DNA from: an uncultured Clostridia bacterium
Lineage (GTDB): Bacteria > Bacillota > Clostridia > Peptostreptococcales > Anaerovoracaceae
Reading direction: 5' to 3'
Length of the DNA stretch: 40,540 nt
Assembly (NCBI GenBank): GCA_944386595.1
Contig: CALXBQ010000036.1
Coordinates: forward strand, 1-40,540
The position numbers and the translations under genes were made by a program. This document shows positions 24,618-33,481 of this stretch, piece after piece; the first letter of the stretch is position 1; each line of letters opens with the position of its first letter. Under the pieces are notes generated by a model, which was not told the origin of the DNA, did no database searches, and worked only from the letters and a program-made list of their open reading frames with translations.

Positions 24618-26039
24618 TTAAATCAAGGTTAAATCCGTGTAAACCGTCAGAGCGAAAAGGCACAGCCCCAGAAGGTCCGCGCTTCCGCCGGGGCTCACGT
24701 TCTTCTCTATGCACTGTCTGTCCAGTTCAGTCAAAGCCGCCCTCATATCAAAGCCTGCATGTTCGCTTTTTTCGAGTATCGCCGCAGCTTCGGCCTTGAG
24801 CCAGCCGGCCGCCTCCATTCCTCCTCTTGCAATTACGTTGGTGTCCTCAGCCTCGGTTATGATGGCAAGGAGAGCTTTCAGGGCCGCCGCCTCCTCATCA
24901 CCTGCTTTTATCTCATCTGCCAGTATCGGAAGGCCGACGTCAAAGACGGAAGGATACCCCAGCGCAGCCTCCTTCCTTATTCCTCCGATCCCTGTTTCCC
25001 TGTTTATCCTCTCCCCTGCAGTTCCGCTGCTCACAGTCATATACGAAAGCTTTTCACCCAATGACTTTACACAGCTTCTGAAGTCCCGGCCTGATATTTC
25101 ACTCATGCCGGCGGCACAGGCGAATATGCCCATGGAGAATATGGCTCCCTTATGAGTATTCACGCCGCCGGTGGCTTCCAGCATGGTTTTCTCGGCCGTA
25201 ATCCCCATGCTTATGAGCGATTCATACACCTTATCATCCCCGGTCATACCGAAGTACATACCTGCATATGCGCAGTCCGTGAAATATCCACGGAGCGCCT
25301 CGGCGCTCTTTATAAACGTGCCTTCGTCCATATCTCTGTGAGCTCCCGAATTGAACCTGTCCACGAGACCCGGCTTCGGCCCCGTGTGAACCTCCGCGAG
25401 AAGAGAAGTGACCGCATTTTCGGAAATCCTGTGTGCCGTCTCGTCCGCCTGTGCCGATGCGATCGTTTTTATCTGCTTTTCGATGACATCTTCGATAGAA
25501 TGAGCTCTGCTCCGTCCACAGACAAAAGCGGGTTTTCCGCAAAGTATGCAGGTGCGGCCCGACGCGCCCAGATCTGTTCTGGACACCTTTTTTCCGTCAC
25601 GGTCCAGAACGTCTATATCAAAAATTCTTCCCAGGGGGTGAAGCTCTTCCGTTTCTGCCATAATCAGCTTAACTTCCCCAGGCTCCGCACAGGCAATCGC
25701 CATAAATTCGTCTCCTGCTTCGCCTCTGGTGATTTCCGTTTTTTCGATTTTGATTCCGGCTGCCCCAAGGGCGCCGGCGATCGCATCCACGCCGCGGTCG
25801 AAGGCCCACGAAAACAGGGAGCAGTGTTTTACTGCTCCCGCTATGTTAAGTGTAAAGCTGACGATGGAGAATTCTCTGCCGCAGGTTCGGCACCTTTCTA
25901 TGAGGGATTGCTGCCTCTGCACCCGCTCTTCTCTGGCCCTTAAAAGCTCTGACAAATCGGCATATGCGCCTTCATCGTATATTCTTCTGATACTGTCCGC
26001 TGCAGCCTTTGTCGCTGCTATGACGGCTTTATCTCTCAT
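24618..26039 (-). CDS. citXG: CitX-CitG fusion: lyase prosthetic-group synthesis and transfer
   Basis: 473-residue fusion. The N-terminal half (about 1-180) is CitX, which attaches the triphosphoribosyl-dephospho-CoA group to the acyl carrier subunit CitD; GRIFDIDVLDRDGKKVSR and RTCILCGKPAFVCGRSRAHS are its typical motifs. The C-terminal half (about 190-473) is CitG, which makes that group from ATP and dephospho-CoA (EVHTGPKPGLVDRFNSGAHRDMD, GVNTHKGAIFSMG, EDTNVIARGG). CitX-CitG fusions are known in other bacteria. It directly follows citC with no gap, and is the last gene of the methylaspartate operon. Confidence 0.92.
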   Translation of the reverse strand: MRDKAVIAATKAAADSIRRIYDEGAYADLSELLRAREERVQRQQSLIERCRTCGREFSIVSFTLNIAGAVKHCSLFSWAFDRGVDAIAGALGAAGIKIEKTEITRGEAGDEFMAIACAEPGEVKLIMAETEELHPLGRIFDIDVLDRDGKKVSRTDLGASGRTCILCGKPAFVCGRSRAHSIEDVIEKQIKTIASAQADETAHRISENAVTSLLAEVHTGPKPGLVDRFNSGAHRDMDEGTFIKSAEALRGYFTDCAYAGMYFGMTGDDKVYESLISMGITAEKTMLEATGGVNTHKGAIFSMGIFACAAGMSEISGRDFRSCVKSLGEKLSYMTVSSGTAGERINRETGIGGIRKEAALGYPSVFDVGLPILADEIKAGDEEAAALKALLAIITEAEDTNVIARGGMEAAGWLKAEAAAILEKSEHAGFDMRAALTELDRQCIEKNVSPGGSADLLGLCLFALTVYTDLTLI

Positions 26040-27065
26040 CTAAAACTTTTCCTCTATTACAGTTTTTGTCACATCGGGAACCAGGGACAGGGCTTCTTCC
26101 TTCCTTCCCTCCGCCAAAAGCTCTCGCACTCTGGATGCGCTCACCGCCTTTCCCGAAGGGTCTGCCATCCTGGTAATCTCAGTGACCTTCACGCCGTAAG
26201 CCGGCAGCATTTCCTTCATGGCAGAATTATACGCCGCCGTAACCTCGGAGTACGGCTCCGTTCCCACGAATCTCGCGTTTATCCCCAGACCACTGGCAAA
26301 GTACTCTCCGAAAATCTTAAGGTCCAGCTCACAGCCGATGTCACCGGCTTTTGACTTGTCCTTCAGGAAATAAGTGGGAAACACGGCTTTTGACACCATG
26401 TAGTCGCCGGAGCGGTGGACTATGACATTTTCCAGATCCGAGACTCCCGATTTCACCATGGCGAATCTCTCTTCGTCAGTGAAAATACCTGCGTTCTCGG
26501 ACACGACAAAAACGTGGAGTATATCGCATTCTGCTGCGGCTTTTTCCATGAGATACCTGTGGCCGAGGGTGAACGGATTGCAGTTGGCGACTATTGCGCC
26601 GGTTCTCTTCGCCGCCTGAAACTCCGGAAACTTCTCCGCAGTTTCAGCCTTTAAATTCTCAACAAACTCGTCGATGCCGCCTTTTTTGTTTTCCATGAAG
26701 AGCACGTCCTTTGTCCGAAGTACGGGGTAAAAGGATACCCCCGAAAACTGGGCGATGTTTTCCGGCTTCGTGTAGAGAAACAGATGGGTTATTCCCCGGC
26801 GTACGGCTTCATCGGTAATAAGCGATATGACTCTCGCCGTCAGGTTTTCGCCCCGGTGGCTTTCGGCCACGGCAATGCACTTTATCACCTTTCCCGAAAG
26901 GGAACCCGCAGCCGCAGGGGTTCCGTCGTCCTCGCACAGCATGACGGAATAATCCACGGTGTCGTCGTAGTCAAGGCCGGAATCTGATAGAAAGGATACC
27001 AGCTTTTCTCTTTTACGTCCTTTAAAAGGAGCGCCTGTCTCCTCGTAAAGCTGTCCGTAAGCCAT
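26040..27065 (-). CDS. citC: Citrate/citramalate lyase acetylating ligase
   Basis: 341-residue ligase that activates the lyase by acetylating the prosthetic thiol of CitD with acetate and ATP. An N-terminal GNAT-like part (about 1-125; VIKCIAVAESHRGENLTARVISLI) precedes a nucleotidyltransferase domain with GAIVANCNPFTLGHRYLMEKA (the (H/N)xGH-type motif) and the late SGKAVSASRVRELL. The ATG at 27065 is preferred to the GTG at 27068, which overlaps the citF stop; GGGAGAA lies upstream. In this operon the lyase is expected to act on citramalate. Confidence 0.93.
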   Translation of the reverse strand: MAYGQLYEETGAPFKGRKREKLVSFLSDSGLDYDDTVDYSVMLCEDDGTPAAAGSLSGKVIKCIAVAESHRGENLTARVISLITDEAVRRGITHLFLYTKPENIAQFSGVSFYPVLRTKDVLFMENKKGGIDEFVENLKAETAEKFPEFQAAKRTGAIVANCNPFTLGHRYLMEKAAAECDILHVFVVSENAGIFTDEERFAMVKSGVSDLENVIVHRSGDYMVSKAVFPTYFLKDKSKAGDIGCELDLKIFGEYFASGLGINARFVGTEPYSEVTAAYNSAMKEMLPAYGVKVTEITRMADPSGKAVSASRVRELLAEGRKEEALSLVPDVTKTVIEEKF

Positions 27066-27067
27066 CA

Positions 27068-28486
27068 CTATTCTCCCGCTACCTGATGAATCTCGTCGAG
27101 AAGTGTTCCGTCCCTGTAGAGAACCTTTGCGATGACCTTGTCTCCCTGCTTTATCGGCTTAGGCACGCCGGTTATTTTTTCGCCTATGGCCTTGAGCTCT
27201 TTGATGTCGACTACAGGAAGTCCCTTCGCTTTGAGAGCCTCCTCCAGCTGACGGTTTTTCTCTATGGAAGTATTCACCGCGATTCCTCTCTGGGTCACCA
27301 CCACGTCGACGGTGCTTCCCGGCGTGGAGATGCAGTGGCATCTGTCCGTTATAAGCGGAAGTCTTGCCCTTACCAGCGGCGCAAGGATTATCGCAAGCTT
27401 TGCTCCTGCCGCCGTATCGCTGTGACCTCCGGAGCCTCCCATGATGTATCCGTTAGAATCGGTGTGGACGTTTACGTTAAAGTCCGTGTCCACCTGGGTC
27501 GCGCCGAGAAGAACCACATCAAGGCTGTCAACTGCGGCGCTTCTTCCGCTTACGCCTGCGTACTGTTCTGCGCTGACCTCCATGTGGCGGGGGTCGTTGT
27601 TTATGGATTCTATAGCCTTAAGGTCAAAGCACTGAACGTCTATAAGGGACTCAAAGCAGCCCTCGTTCAGCATGTCGACCATGTATCCGGTGATTCCGCC
27701 CATGCCGAAGCTTCCTTTGATTCCGCCCGCCAGCATCTTTTCCTTTACGTACTTTGCAGCGGCAAGGGTCGCGCCGCCGGCTCCCGTCTGGAAGGAGAAT
27801 CCGTCTTTGAGAAGTCCGGAGGCCTCTATTACCTCGGCGGCATACTGGGCGATTCTCAGGCCCACAGGATCTCTGGTTATCTGGGTGGTTCCCGAAACGA
27901 TTCCCTTAGGATCGCCTATTTCGTCAACCTCTACCACGTAGTCCACATAGACCTCCGGAATGGAGAATCCCGAAAGAGGGTAAGGTCTGAGGTTGTCCGT
28001 TATTACTACTACTTTGTCTGCGGTCTGGGCGTCGGCAAAGGCGTAGCCCATGGAGCCGCAGGCGGATTTTCCGTATTTTCCCGTGCAGTTTCCCATGCAG
28101 TCTGCGGAAGGCGCCGCCACGAAGGCCACGTCAACGTGGGACGTTCCCTTTATCATGTCCGAGGCTCTGCCGCCGTGGGTTCTGAAGACCGCAGGGTTCT
28201 TAAGCATTCCCCTTGAAACGGCTCTGCCCACTTTGGCGCCCATGTATCCGCACTCTATACCCGTAACGACGCCGTCCTTCATGTAGCCGATGAGGGGCTC
28301 GTGGCAGTCGAATATGGAGCTGGCGTTTACGGTTATATCCTTAATTCCTTTTTCTGCGATGACCTCCATCACCATGTTGAGGACTTTGTCGCCGTTTCTC
28401 ATGTGATGATGAAAGGACACGGTCATGCCGTCTCTGATCCCGCAGAGTTCGACGGCCTCTTTTATAGATGAAATCAACTTGCTCAC
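27068..28486 (-). CDS. citF: Citramalate (citrate) lyase alpha subunit, acyl transferase
   Basis: 472-residue CoA-transferase-like subunit that swaps the acetyl group on the acyl carrier CitD for the substrate, giving the citramalyl-thioester. The family motifs VSFHHHMRNGDKV, PSADCMGNCTGKYGKSACG, GAGGATLA, GGSGGHSDTAAGAK and STPGSTVDVVVTQRGIAVN are clear. It is about 30-40 residues shorter than typical citrate-lyase CitF, at the N-terminus. The start is GTG at 28486, overlapping citE by GTGA, with GGAGG 9 bases upstream. The operon context points to citramalate rather than citrate. Confidence 0.93.
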   Translation of the reverse strand: MSKLISSIKEAVELCGIRDGMTVSFHHHMRNGDKVLNMVMEVIAEKGIKDITVNASSIFDCHEPLIGYMKDGVVTGIECGYMGAKVGRAVSRGMLKNPAVFRTHGGRASDMIKGTSHVDVAFVAAPSADCMGNCTGKYGKSACGSMGYAFADAQTADKVVVITDNLRPYPLSGFSIPEVYVDYVVEVDEIGDPKGIVSGTTQITRDPVGLRIAQYAAEVIEASGLLKDGFSFQTGAGGATLAAAKYVKEKMLAGGIKGSFGMGGITGYMVDMLNEGCFESLIDVQCFDLKAIESINNDPRHMEVSAEQYAGVSGRSAAVDSLDVVLLGATQVDTDFNVNVHTDSNGYIMGGSGGHSDTAAGAKLAIILAPLVRARLPLITDRCHCISTPGSTVDVVVTQRGIAVNTSIEKNRQLEEALKAKGLPVVDIKELKAIGEKITGVPKPIKQGDKVIAKVLYRDGTLLDEIHQVAGE

Positions 28487-29358
28487 TGTCTTACGCCTCC
28501 AAACATTGCTTCTTCCATTTCAATTACCTGTTTTGCCCTGTTAACTATAGGCGCGTCTATCATCTTGCCCCTGAGCGCAACTACACCTTTGCCCTGGCGT
28601 TTGGCCTCCTCGATGGTGTCCATAACCTCGTGAGCGTAGTCTATCTCTTCCTGAGTAGGGCTGAATATCTCGTTTATGGCGGCAACGTGTCCCGGAGAGA
28701 TGGAGGACTTTCCGGAAAAGCCCAGGCTCTTCGCAAGCTCTGCGTCCTTTCTCAGTCCCTCCATGTCGTTTACGTCGGTAAACGGCGTGTCGTACACGTC
28801 TATTCCGCAGGCTCTCGCCGCGCAGACCATTCTGCTGCGGGCGTAGAATATCTCGTTTCCTTCCTTCGTGCGCTTGCATCTCAGGTCGGCGGTAAGATCC
28901 TCGCCGCCTAAAAGCATGGCTCTCACTCTCTTGTCCGCTCCCGCTATGGCAAAGGCGTTTTCAACGCCGAGGGCGGTCTCTATGAGAGGGATGATTCCCA
29001 CCGTTCCCTCGGGAATTCCGTATTCCTTTTCAAGCTGGCCGATGTAATCTGCCACCTGCTTTACGGTTTCAGGTCCGCCCACCTTCGTCGGCATAATCAT
29101 GGACGGACAGCACTTAACAACTTCTCTCAGGTCCTCCTTCCAGAAGTCTGTGTCCACCGGATTTATTCTCACGATAACCTCGCAGCCTGTGTCTCCCATG
29201 GTCTGAAGCATGCTTCTCACCAGAATCCTTGCGGAATCCTTTTCGGCAGGGGATACTGCGTCCTCAAGATCCAGTATGACGCTGTCGGCTCCCAGTATGT
29301 CGAAGTTCATGAGCAGGTTAGGCGAATTTCCCGGAACAAAGAGCATAGTCCTTCTCAT
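28483..29358 (-). CDS. citE: Citramalyl-ACP (citryl-ACP) lyase beta subunit
   Basis: 291-residue TIM-barrel lyase of the HpcH/HpaI family that cleaves the citramalyl thioester to pyruvate and acetyl-ACP. Motifs: RRTMLFVPGNSPNLL at the N-terminus; DSVILDLEDAVSPAEKD with metal-binding acids; EVIVRINPVDTDFW with the substrate Arg; LIETALGVENAFAIA; and LGGEDLTADL. It is full length. It overlaps citD by one base (TAATG) and citF by four. Confidence 0.94.
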   Translation of the reverse strand: MRRTMLFVPGNSPNLLMNFDILGADSVILDLEDAVSPAEKDSARILVRSMLQTMGDTGCEVIVRINPVDTDFWKEDLREVVKCCPSMIMPTKVGGPETVKQVADYIGQLEKEYGIPEGTVGIIPLIETALGVENAFAIAGADKRVRAMLLGGEDLTADLRCKRTKEGNEIFYARSRMVCAARACGIDVYDTPFTDVNDMEGLRKDAELAKSLGFSGKSSISPGHVAAINEIFSPTQEEIDYAHEVMDTIEEAKRQGKGVVALRGKMIDAPIVNRAKQVIEMEEAMFGGVRQ

Positions 29359-29624
29359 TACATTTCACCTCCCGCTCTCTTAAGGGCCGTCTCGACTCTC
29401 GCTCTTATGACGCAGTCAACGGCTCCTCTGTCGTTTATGGTGATTTTGGCCTTTGATACCCCCAGGGCATCAGTCACGGCCTTCACCTGACTTATAATCT
29501 CGTCCTTAAACTGTTCGTATACCACCGAGGTGAGATCCACCTCAAGCGTATCAAAAGGCTCAGCCACCACGTATGCGTCGCTGGATTCCAGCGTTCCCGC
29601 AGTGGCAGTCTTTTTAATTTCCAT
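29358..29624 (-). CDS. citD: Citramalate (citrate) lyase acyl carrier subunit
   Basis: 88-residue acyl carrier protein of the lyase. Ser14 in TAGTLESSD is the expected attachment site of the phosphoribosyl-dephospho-CoA arm. The C-terminal half (AKITINDRGAVDCVIRARVETALKRA) is typical CitD. Good ribosome site (AGGAGG) upstream. It is followed with tight overlaps by citE and citF, and lies 21 bp after the P-loop/SAD gene. Confidence 0.94.
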   Translation of the reverse strand: MEIKKTATAGTLESSDAYVVAEPFDTLEVDLTSVVYEQFKDEIISQVKAVTDALGVSKAKITINDRGAVDCVIRARVETALKRAGGEM

Positions 29625-29645
29625 TTTTGACGCCTCCTGTTTATA

Positions 29646-30620
29646 CTAATATACTCTCTCTATCTTATCTATATCCTCGCCGATCTTAGGCGCTTCCTTC
29701 TGTCCTACCATACCTACGACCAGATAGCACTTTCTCACCGGATCGTAAGGTATCTCCTTTATAAGCTTGAAATCCTCGATTTCCCCGGTGCTCTTCACGT
29801 GGTTTCTCGGAGCCGCGCAGGTAACGATGTTGTCGCCGATGGTTATGTGGTCGTCATCGTAGAAGGATATAGGAAGGTTTTCCTCTATAACCGCATTTAC
29901 CTTCTTCTCCAGCATCTCCAGAGAAACCATAGGCTTTTCCTTGAAGCAGAGGAGGAATCCGTGCTTGATGTCGGCGTGCTCGTAATTCTTAGGCAGTCCG
30001 TGGGACAGGAAGTAGCACGTTATGTCCTCGGCAGAGTGAACCATCTTTCTGTACTTTATGGACTTGCTCACTATGTTGTATATGTCCTGAGGCACAGGGC
30101 CAAAGAGGTCAGGTCTGGTTACGATAACCTCTTCACCTATTCCTATGATAAGATCCGCATTGATAGGGCGGTTCTCGCTCTGAGGCGTTTTAAGGAAAGG
30201 ATATACGAGATCAAAGTGCTCGACCACCACTCTCTTGCCCTTGTCCAGGGCCGTGGTTATGGCCTCCGCAAGCTTTGGCAGAGGAGTGAAGCCCTGCTCG
30301 AACCTTATGTCGATGTGATAGGTGTGAGGAGTCGCAAAGAGTGACATTCCGCTCTTCTTTATCATGGCAAGGGGGTCGTCCACCAGCTCCAGAAGGGGCA
30401 GCGGCCTTATGTTCACTCCCTCGTCGTCGTTGGTAAGCTCAAGACCGGGAAACATTCCCTTCACCATCATGCTCTTTCCCGAGCCTGCCTCTCCCACTAT
30501 GCCGATGAGATTGTCCATAGGTCTTAAGTACTGCTGGGCTATCTGCATTCCCAGCTCGCCCATTCTCACGTTGCCTCTCGGTGCAAAATAGATGCTGTAC
30601 AGATTTCTTATGTATGACAT
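29646..30620 (-). CDS. P-loop NTPase with AlaRS-SAD-like C-terminal domain
   Basis: 324-residue protein of unproven function. Residues 35-150 look like a P-loop kinase: Walker A GEAGSGKS (43-50) and a KGKRVVVEHFDLVYPF strand. Residues about 185-265 resemble the second additional domain of alanyl/threonyl-tRNA synthetases: KMVHSAEDITCYFL, then GFLLCFKEKP, then EKKVNAVIEENLPI. The zinc motif HxxxH is degenerate (HSAED). I recall similar proteins near methylaspartate-pathway genes in other anaerobes, named for this domain. The start at 30620 has AGGAG upstream; 30656 has none. It lies between mal and citD. Confidence 0.8.
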   Translation of the reverse strand: MSYIRNLYSIYFAPRGNVRMGELGMQIAQQYLRPMDNLIGIVGEAGSGKSMMVKGMFPGLELTNDDEGVNIRPLPLLELVDDPLAMIKKSGMSLFATPHTYHIDIRFEQGFTPLPKLAEAITTALDKGKRVVVEHFDLVYPFLKTPQSENRPINADLIIGIGEEVIVTRPDLFGPVPQDIYNIVSKSIKYRKMVHSAEDITCYFLSHGLPKNYEHADIKHGFLLCFKEKPMVSLEMLEKKVNAVIEENLPISFYDDDHITIGDNIVTCAAPRNHVKSTGEIEDFKLIKEIPYDPVRKCYLVVGMVGQKEAPKIGEDIDKIERVY

Positions 30621-30651
30621 ATATTTCTCCTGTTCCGCAGATGCCATAAGA

Positions 30652-30679
30652 GGCACGCCGTTTTAAACTCCGGCGCGCC
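30652..30679 (-). other. Stem-loop inside the operon between mal and the P-loop gene
   Basis: Nine-base arms 30652-30660 and 30671-30679 (GGCACGCCG / CGGCGCGCC, one wobble pair) around a TTTAAA-containing loop. There is no U-tract, so a processing or stability element is likelier than a terminator. It sits in the 85-bp gap, one of the longest in the operon. Confidence 0.5.
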
Positions 30680-30705
30680 CCGACTGCCTGGCATATATTT
30701 CTTTC

Positions 30706-31953
30706 TTAGCTTCTCTTAGCCTCGCGGAGTGCTATGATTCTGTTCATTTCATTATACACTATCATGAAGCCTTCATCTACACCCATTCCCGGCTTTGCGA
30801 GAATCTGGTCAGGCTGAGTTGCCATTGCGCAGTTTACGCAGACCTGCGCGGATCTGTCTGTTTCGTTGCAGGTTCCGCCCTGGTATGCGCCGAAACCGTT
30901 CTTCTTGCAGTAGAGAACCGCCTCGATAGTGTTGTTTATTCCTCCAAGGTCAGGAGTCTTGATCTGCGCCATGTGTCCCGCCTTGTTGTCGCAGAAGTAG
31001 ATAACGTCCTCCAGGGTGTTGCACCACTCGTCGGCTACCAGCTCCACATTAATTCCGCGTCTGTCTATTTCCTCTCTCAGACCCTTCAGGCAGAGCATCT
31101 GCTTTTCTCTTTCACCTGCGTCCATAGGTCCTTCAATTCTCAGCTTGAAAGGCTTTGCCGCTTCCTCCAGAGTTGCGATGTAGTCTGCCATAGCCTTGAA
31201 GTTTTCGTTTCCGAAGGCCTGACCGATGGTTCCGTACACGTCTATGTGCATAACAGGCGCGTAGTCTTTAGTAGGTCTTAAAGCTATGATTCTGTCTCTC
31301 AGCCACTCAACGTACTCTCTCAGAATGGAGCCGTCTCTACCAAGCTTTGTCTCAACGTTGTTGATGAGAGCGTGAGGCAGAATTGCCGCGCCCTTTAAAA
31401 TCATCTTGTCGGCGTTTTCATATCTGTTGTCGCCGGACTGGGTGAAGATAGGAATCTGCTTTTCGGAAACTGTAGTTCCGTATTCGTCTGCGACAACTTC
31501 GCACATAAGTCTCCTGGTAGCCTTTGCAACGGCGTCCAGGATTGCCTGGGAAACTCCGTAGCGGATTGCGGTGTGAAGTCTCTTTCCGTCAACTTCAACC
31601 TTCTCCACCTCTTCGGCAAGAGCCTTGAAGTTGTCCGCTTCTCTGCCCTCGAGAACAGGCGCAACGTACTTTTCGATTACCGGAATGAAGTTAGAAGCGA
31701 GGAAGAGCGGGTCTCTTCCGCCTGCTCCCGAGTACTGAACTGCCGCACAGTCGCCGTACGCTACCTGGCCGTCCTCTAAGATGAGCATTACGGAGATGGA
31801 CTCTCCGGCCTGTCTTATCTTTTCGAATCCCGGCGTCATAGCCTCCCCGATGTATGCTGCTCCGTCGGATTTTGCTCCGGCTTTGATGGCTTTCTGATCG
31901 TCAAAGAAGAATCCCGTGCGTCCTGCGGAGCACACTACCTTTTCTATTTTCAT
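30706..31953 (-). CDS. mal: Methylaspartate ammonia-lyase
   Basis: 415-residue enolase-superfamily enzyme that converts (2S,3S)-3-methylaspartate to mesaconate and ammonia. The catalytic pair of the Clostridium tetanomorphum enzyme (His194, Lys331) is present as His194 (ILPH) and Lys332 (QIKTPDLGGIN). Metal ligands are Asp238 (HIDVYG), Glu274 (RIEGPMDAG) and Asp308 (VADEW). Length is that of the family (about 413). AGGAGG precedes the ATG. It lies 49 bp after glmE, in pathway order. Confidence 0.96.
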   Translation of the reverse strand: MKIEKVVCSAGRTGFFFDDQKAIKAGAKSDGAAYIGEAMTPGFEKIRQAGESISVMLILEDGQVAYGDCAAVQYSGAGGRDPLFLASNFIPVIEKYVAPVLEGREADNFKALAEEVEKVEVDGKRLHTAIRYGVSQAILDAVAKATRRLMCEVVADEYGTTVSEKQIPIFTQSGDNRYENADKMILKGAAILPHALINNVETKLGRDGSILREYVEWLRDRIIALRPTKDYAPVMHIDVYGTIGQAFGNENFKAMADYIATLEEAAKPFKLRIEGPMDAGEREKQMLCLKGLREEIDRRGINVELVADEWCNTLEDVIYFCDNKAGHMAQIKTPDLGGINNTIEAVLYCKKNGFGAYQGGTCNETDRSAQVCVNCAMATQPDQILAKPGMGVDEGFMIVYNEMNRIIALREAKRS

Positions 31954-32002
31954 TTTAACTTACCTCCTGAAAGTTCTTCGTCCTTAGTCTTATCTGTATG
32001 AA

Positions 32003-33481
32003 TTAGTATCTCGGTCTTCCTACAAGGTGGCCTTTGCTGATTGCGTAAACGTCGTCGATTACCATCTGGAAGGATACGGTTCTGTTCTCAACCTTTGCTC
32101 TCTCTTCAAGCTTCTCCTTGTGGAAGTTCTTAAGCTCCTCGGAGAACGGCAGGTTTCCGACCTCGAGAATTCTTACCGCTCCGCTGTTGTCTCTTGCAGG
32201 AAGCATAATTCCGGCGTTGCACTTTGCAGGTCCGAACGGAATGTCGATTATACCTGCGTTGATTCCTGCAACTGCACCTGCTGCGATGTCTCCGTATCCC
32301 AGCTCGATACACTTGTCAACGATGCTTCTGGTCTCTTCCTTGATGATTTCCTTTTCGGCTTCAACTCTGGAGCCCTGGAGAGTCTGGTCTTTGAGCATAT
32401 TTGTAACCTGCTTTGTGCAGCGCAGACCCTGACCGTTTGCTTCCTTTGTCGGAACGCCGGCGGCCTCGTGAGGAGTCTTTACGATTACCTTGGTCGCGCT
32501 GGAAAGTGCGGCGCAGGCAGCTCCCCAGGCAATCATACCGAAAGCCTTTGCCTCGTCGGCAGGGAAGCCTCCCATCCACTGGTGGAATACTGTGGTTACG
32601 GTAACGTCCTCGTAGCCGTACTTTATGAGGTATTCCTCAGTCAGCTCCTCAAGGGTTCTTATGGCTGCAACGTCCTGAACCTGGTTACCGAGCTGGCCGT
32701 AGCCTACGGTGATGTTCTTTACGCCCTGCTCTGCCGCAAGGAGAGCTTCGATGATGGCTACGGAGTGGGAGATACAAGGCGGAACCAGAGTTCCCGTAAG
32801 CGGTCCGTAAGGCTCTCTGTTGATGTGGGCTCCCGCTTCCTCGTATATCCCCGTAAGTCTGTCTATATACTGCCAGTCTCTTATGGTTCTTTCGATAGGA
32901 ATGTTCTTGGCGTAAGGGATGTTGTAGGAGATTCCGCCGCCTTCGTAGGAGGTGAATCCGCCTGCGTAGGTTATCTCGGCCAGAAGTCTTGCGTCAGGAG
33001 TGCCGTGTCTTACCTGTACAGGAGACTTTGTCGCCTCGATGACTCTTCTGCATCCTTCAACGCCGTGGTTTACTGCAGGGAATCCGTTAAGGTAAGGGTG
33101 GAACATGCCGTCTACCATGCTCTCCTTCTCTCTCCTTATACCCTCTGCGCAGTTTTCGTACTGGTTCTGTCTGGTGTATGAGTCGATGGTGGAAGGAAGC
33201 AGATCAGCTTCGCCTTCGTTTTCCAGATACTGAAGAAGCTCGATGTGGTTTTCCACAAGGCCTACGCCTGCTCTCGGCTGAACGAGAGTCACCTTTTCTT
33301 CCTTTGCTTTCTTCAGCTTAAGGGAAAAGTTCTTCGTTTCGGGAAGGGACTTCTGATAGTCGATGCCCTTCTTTATGTCTCTTACGCCCTCGCCTGTCTC
33401 CCATGTCTTCAGGACTTCTTCACGGATACTGTTAAACTCGTCGTCGGTGAGTTTTTTATTCTTTATATCAAGAAACTCCAT
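32003..33481 (-). CDS. glmE: Glutamate mutase epsilon (catalytic) subunit
   Basis: 492-residue TIM-barrel subunit of adenosylcobalamin-dependent glutamate mutase, which interconverts L-glutamate and 3-methylaspartate. Recognisable stretches are [74 protein letters not shown] and [19 protein letters not shown]. It acts as an E2S2 tetramer with GlmS. The start lies within glmL (14-bp overlap), with AAAGGAG upstream. Length matches the known enzyme (about 483). Confidence 0.96.
   Translation of the reverse strand: MEFLDIKNKKLTDDEFNSIREEVLKTWETGEGVRDIKKGIDYQKSLPETKNFSLKLKKAKEEKVTLVQPRAGVGLVENHIELLQYLENEGEADLLPSTIDSYTRQNQYENCAEGIRREKESMVDGMFHPYLNGFPAVNHGVEGCRRVIEATKSPVQVRHGTPDARLLAEITYAGGFTSYEGGGISYNIPYAKNIPIERTIRDWQYIDRLTGIYEEAGAHINREPYGPLTGTLVPPCISHSVAIIEALLAAEQGVKNITVGYGQLGNQVQDVAAIRTLEELTEEYLIKYGYEDVTVTTVFHQWMGGFPADEAKAFGMIAWGAACAALSSATKVIVKTPHEAAGVPTKEANGQGLRCTKQVTNMLKDQTLQGSRVEAEKEIIKEETRSIVDKCIELGYGDIAAGAVAGINAGIIDIPFGPAKCNAGIMLPARDNSGAVRILEVGNLPFSEELKNFHKEKLEERAKVENRTVSFQMVIDDVYAISKGHLVGRPRY

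Noticed and set aside
26040..29624. Citrate fermentation cluster
   Set aside because: Subunits match citrate lyase by family, but there is no citrate transporter or oxaloacetate decarboxylase, and the genes continue directly from the methylaspartate pathway.
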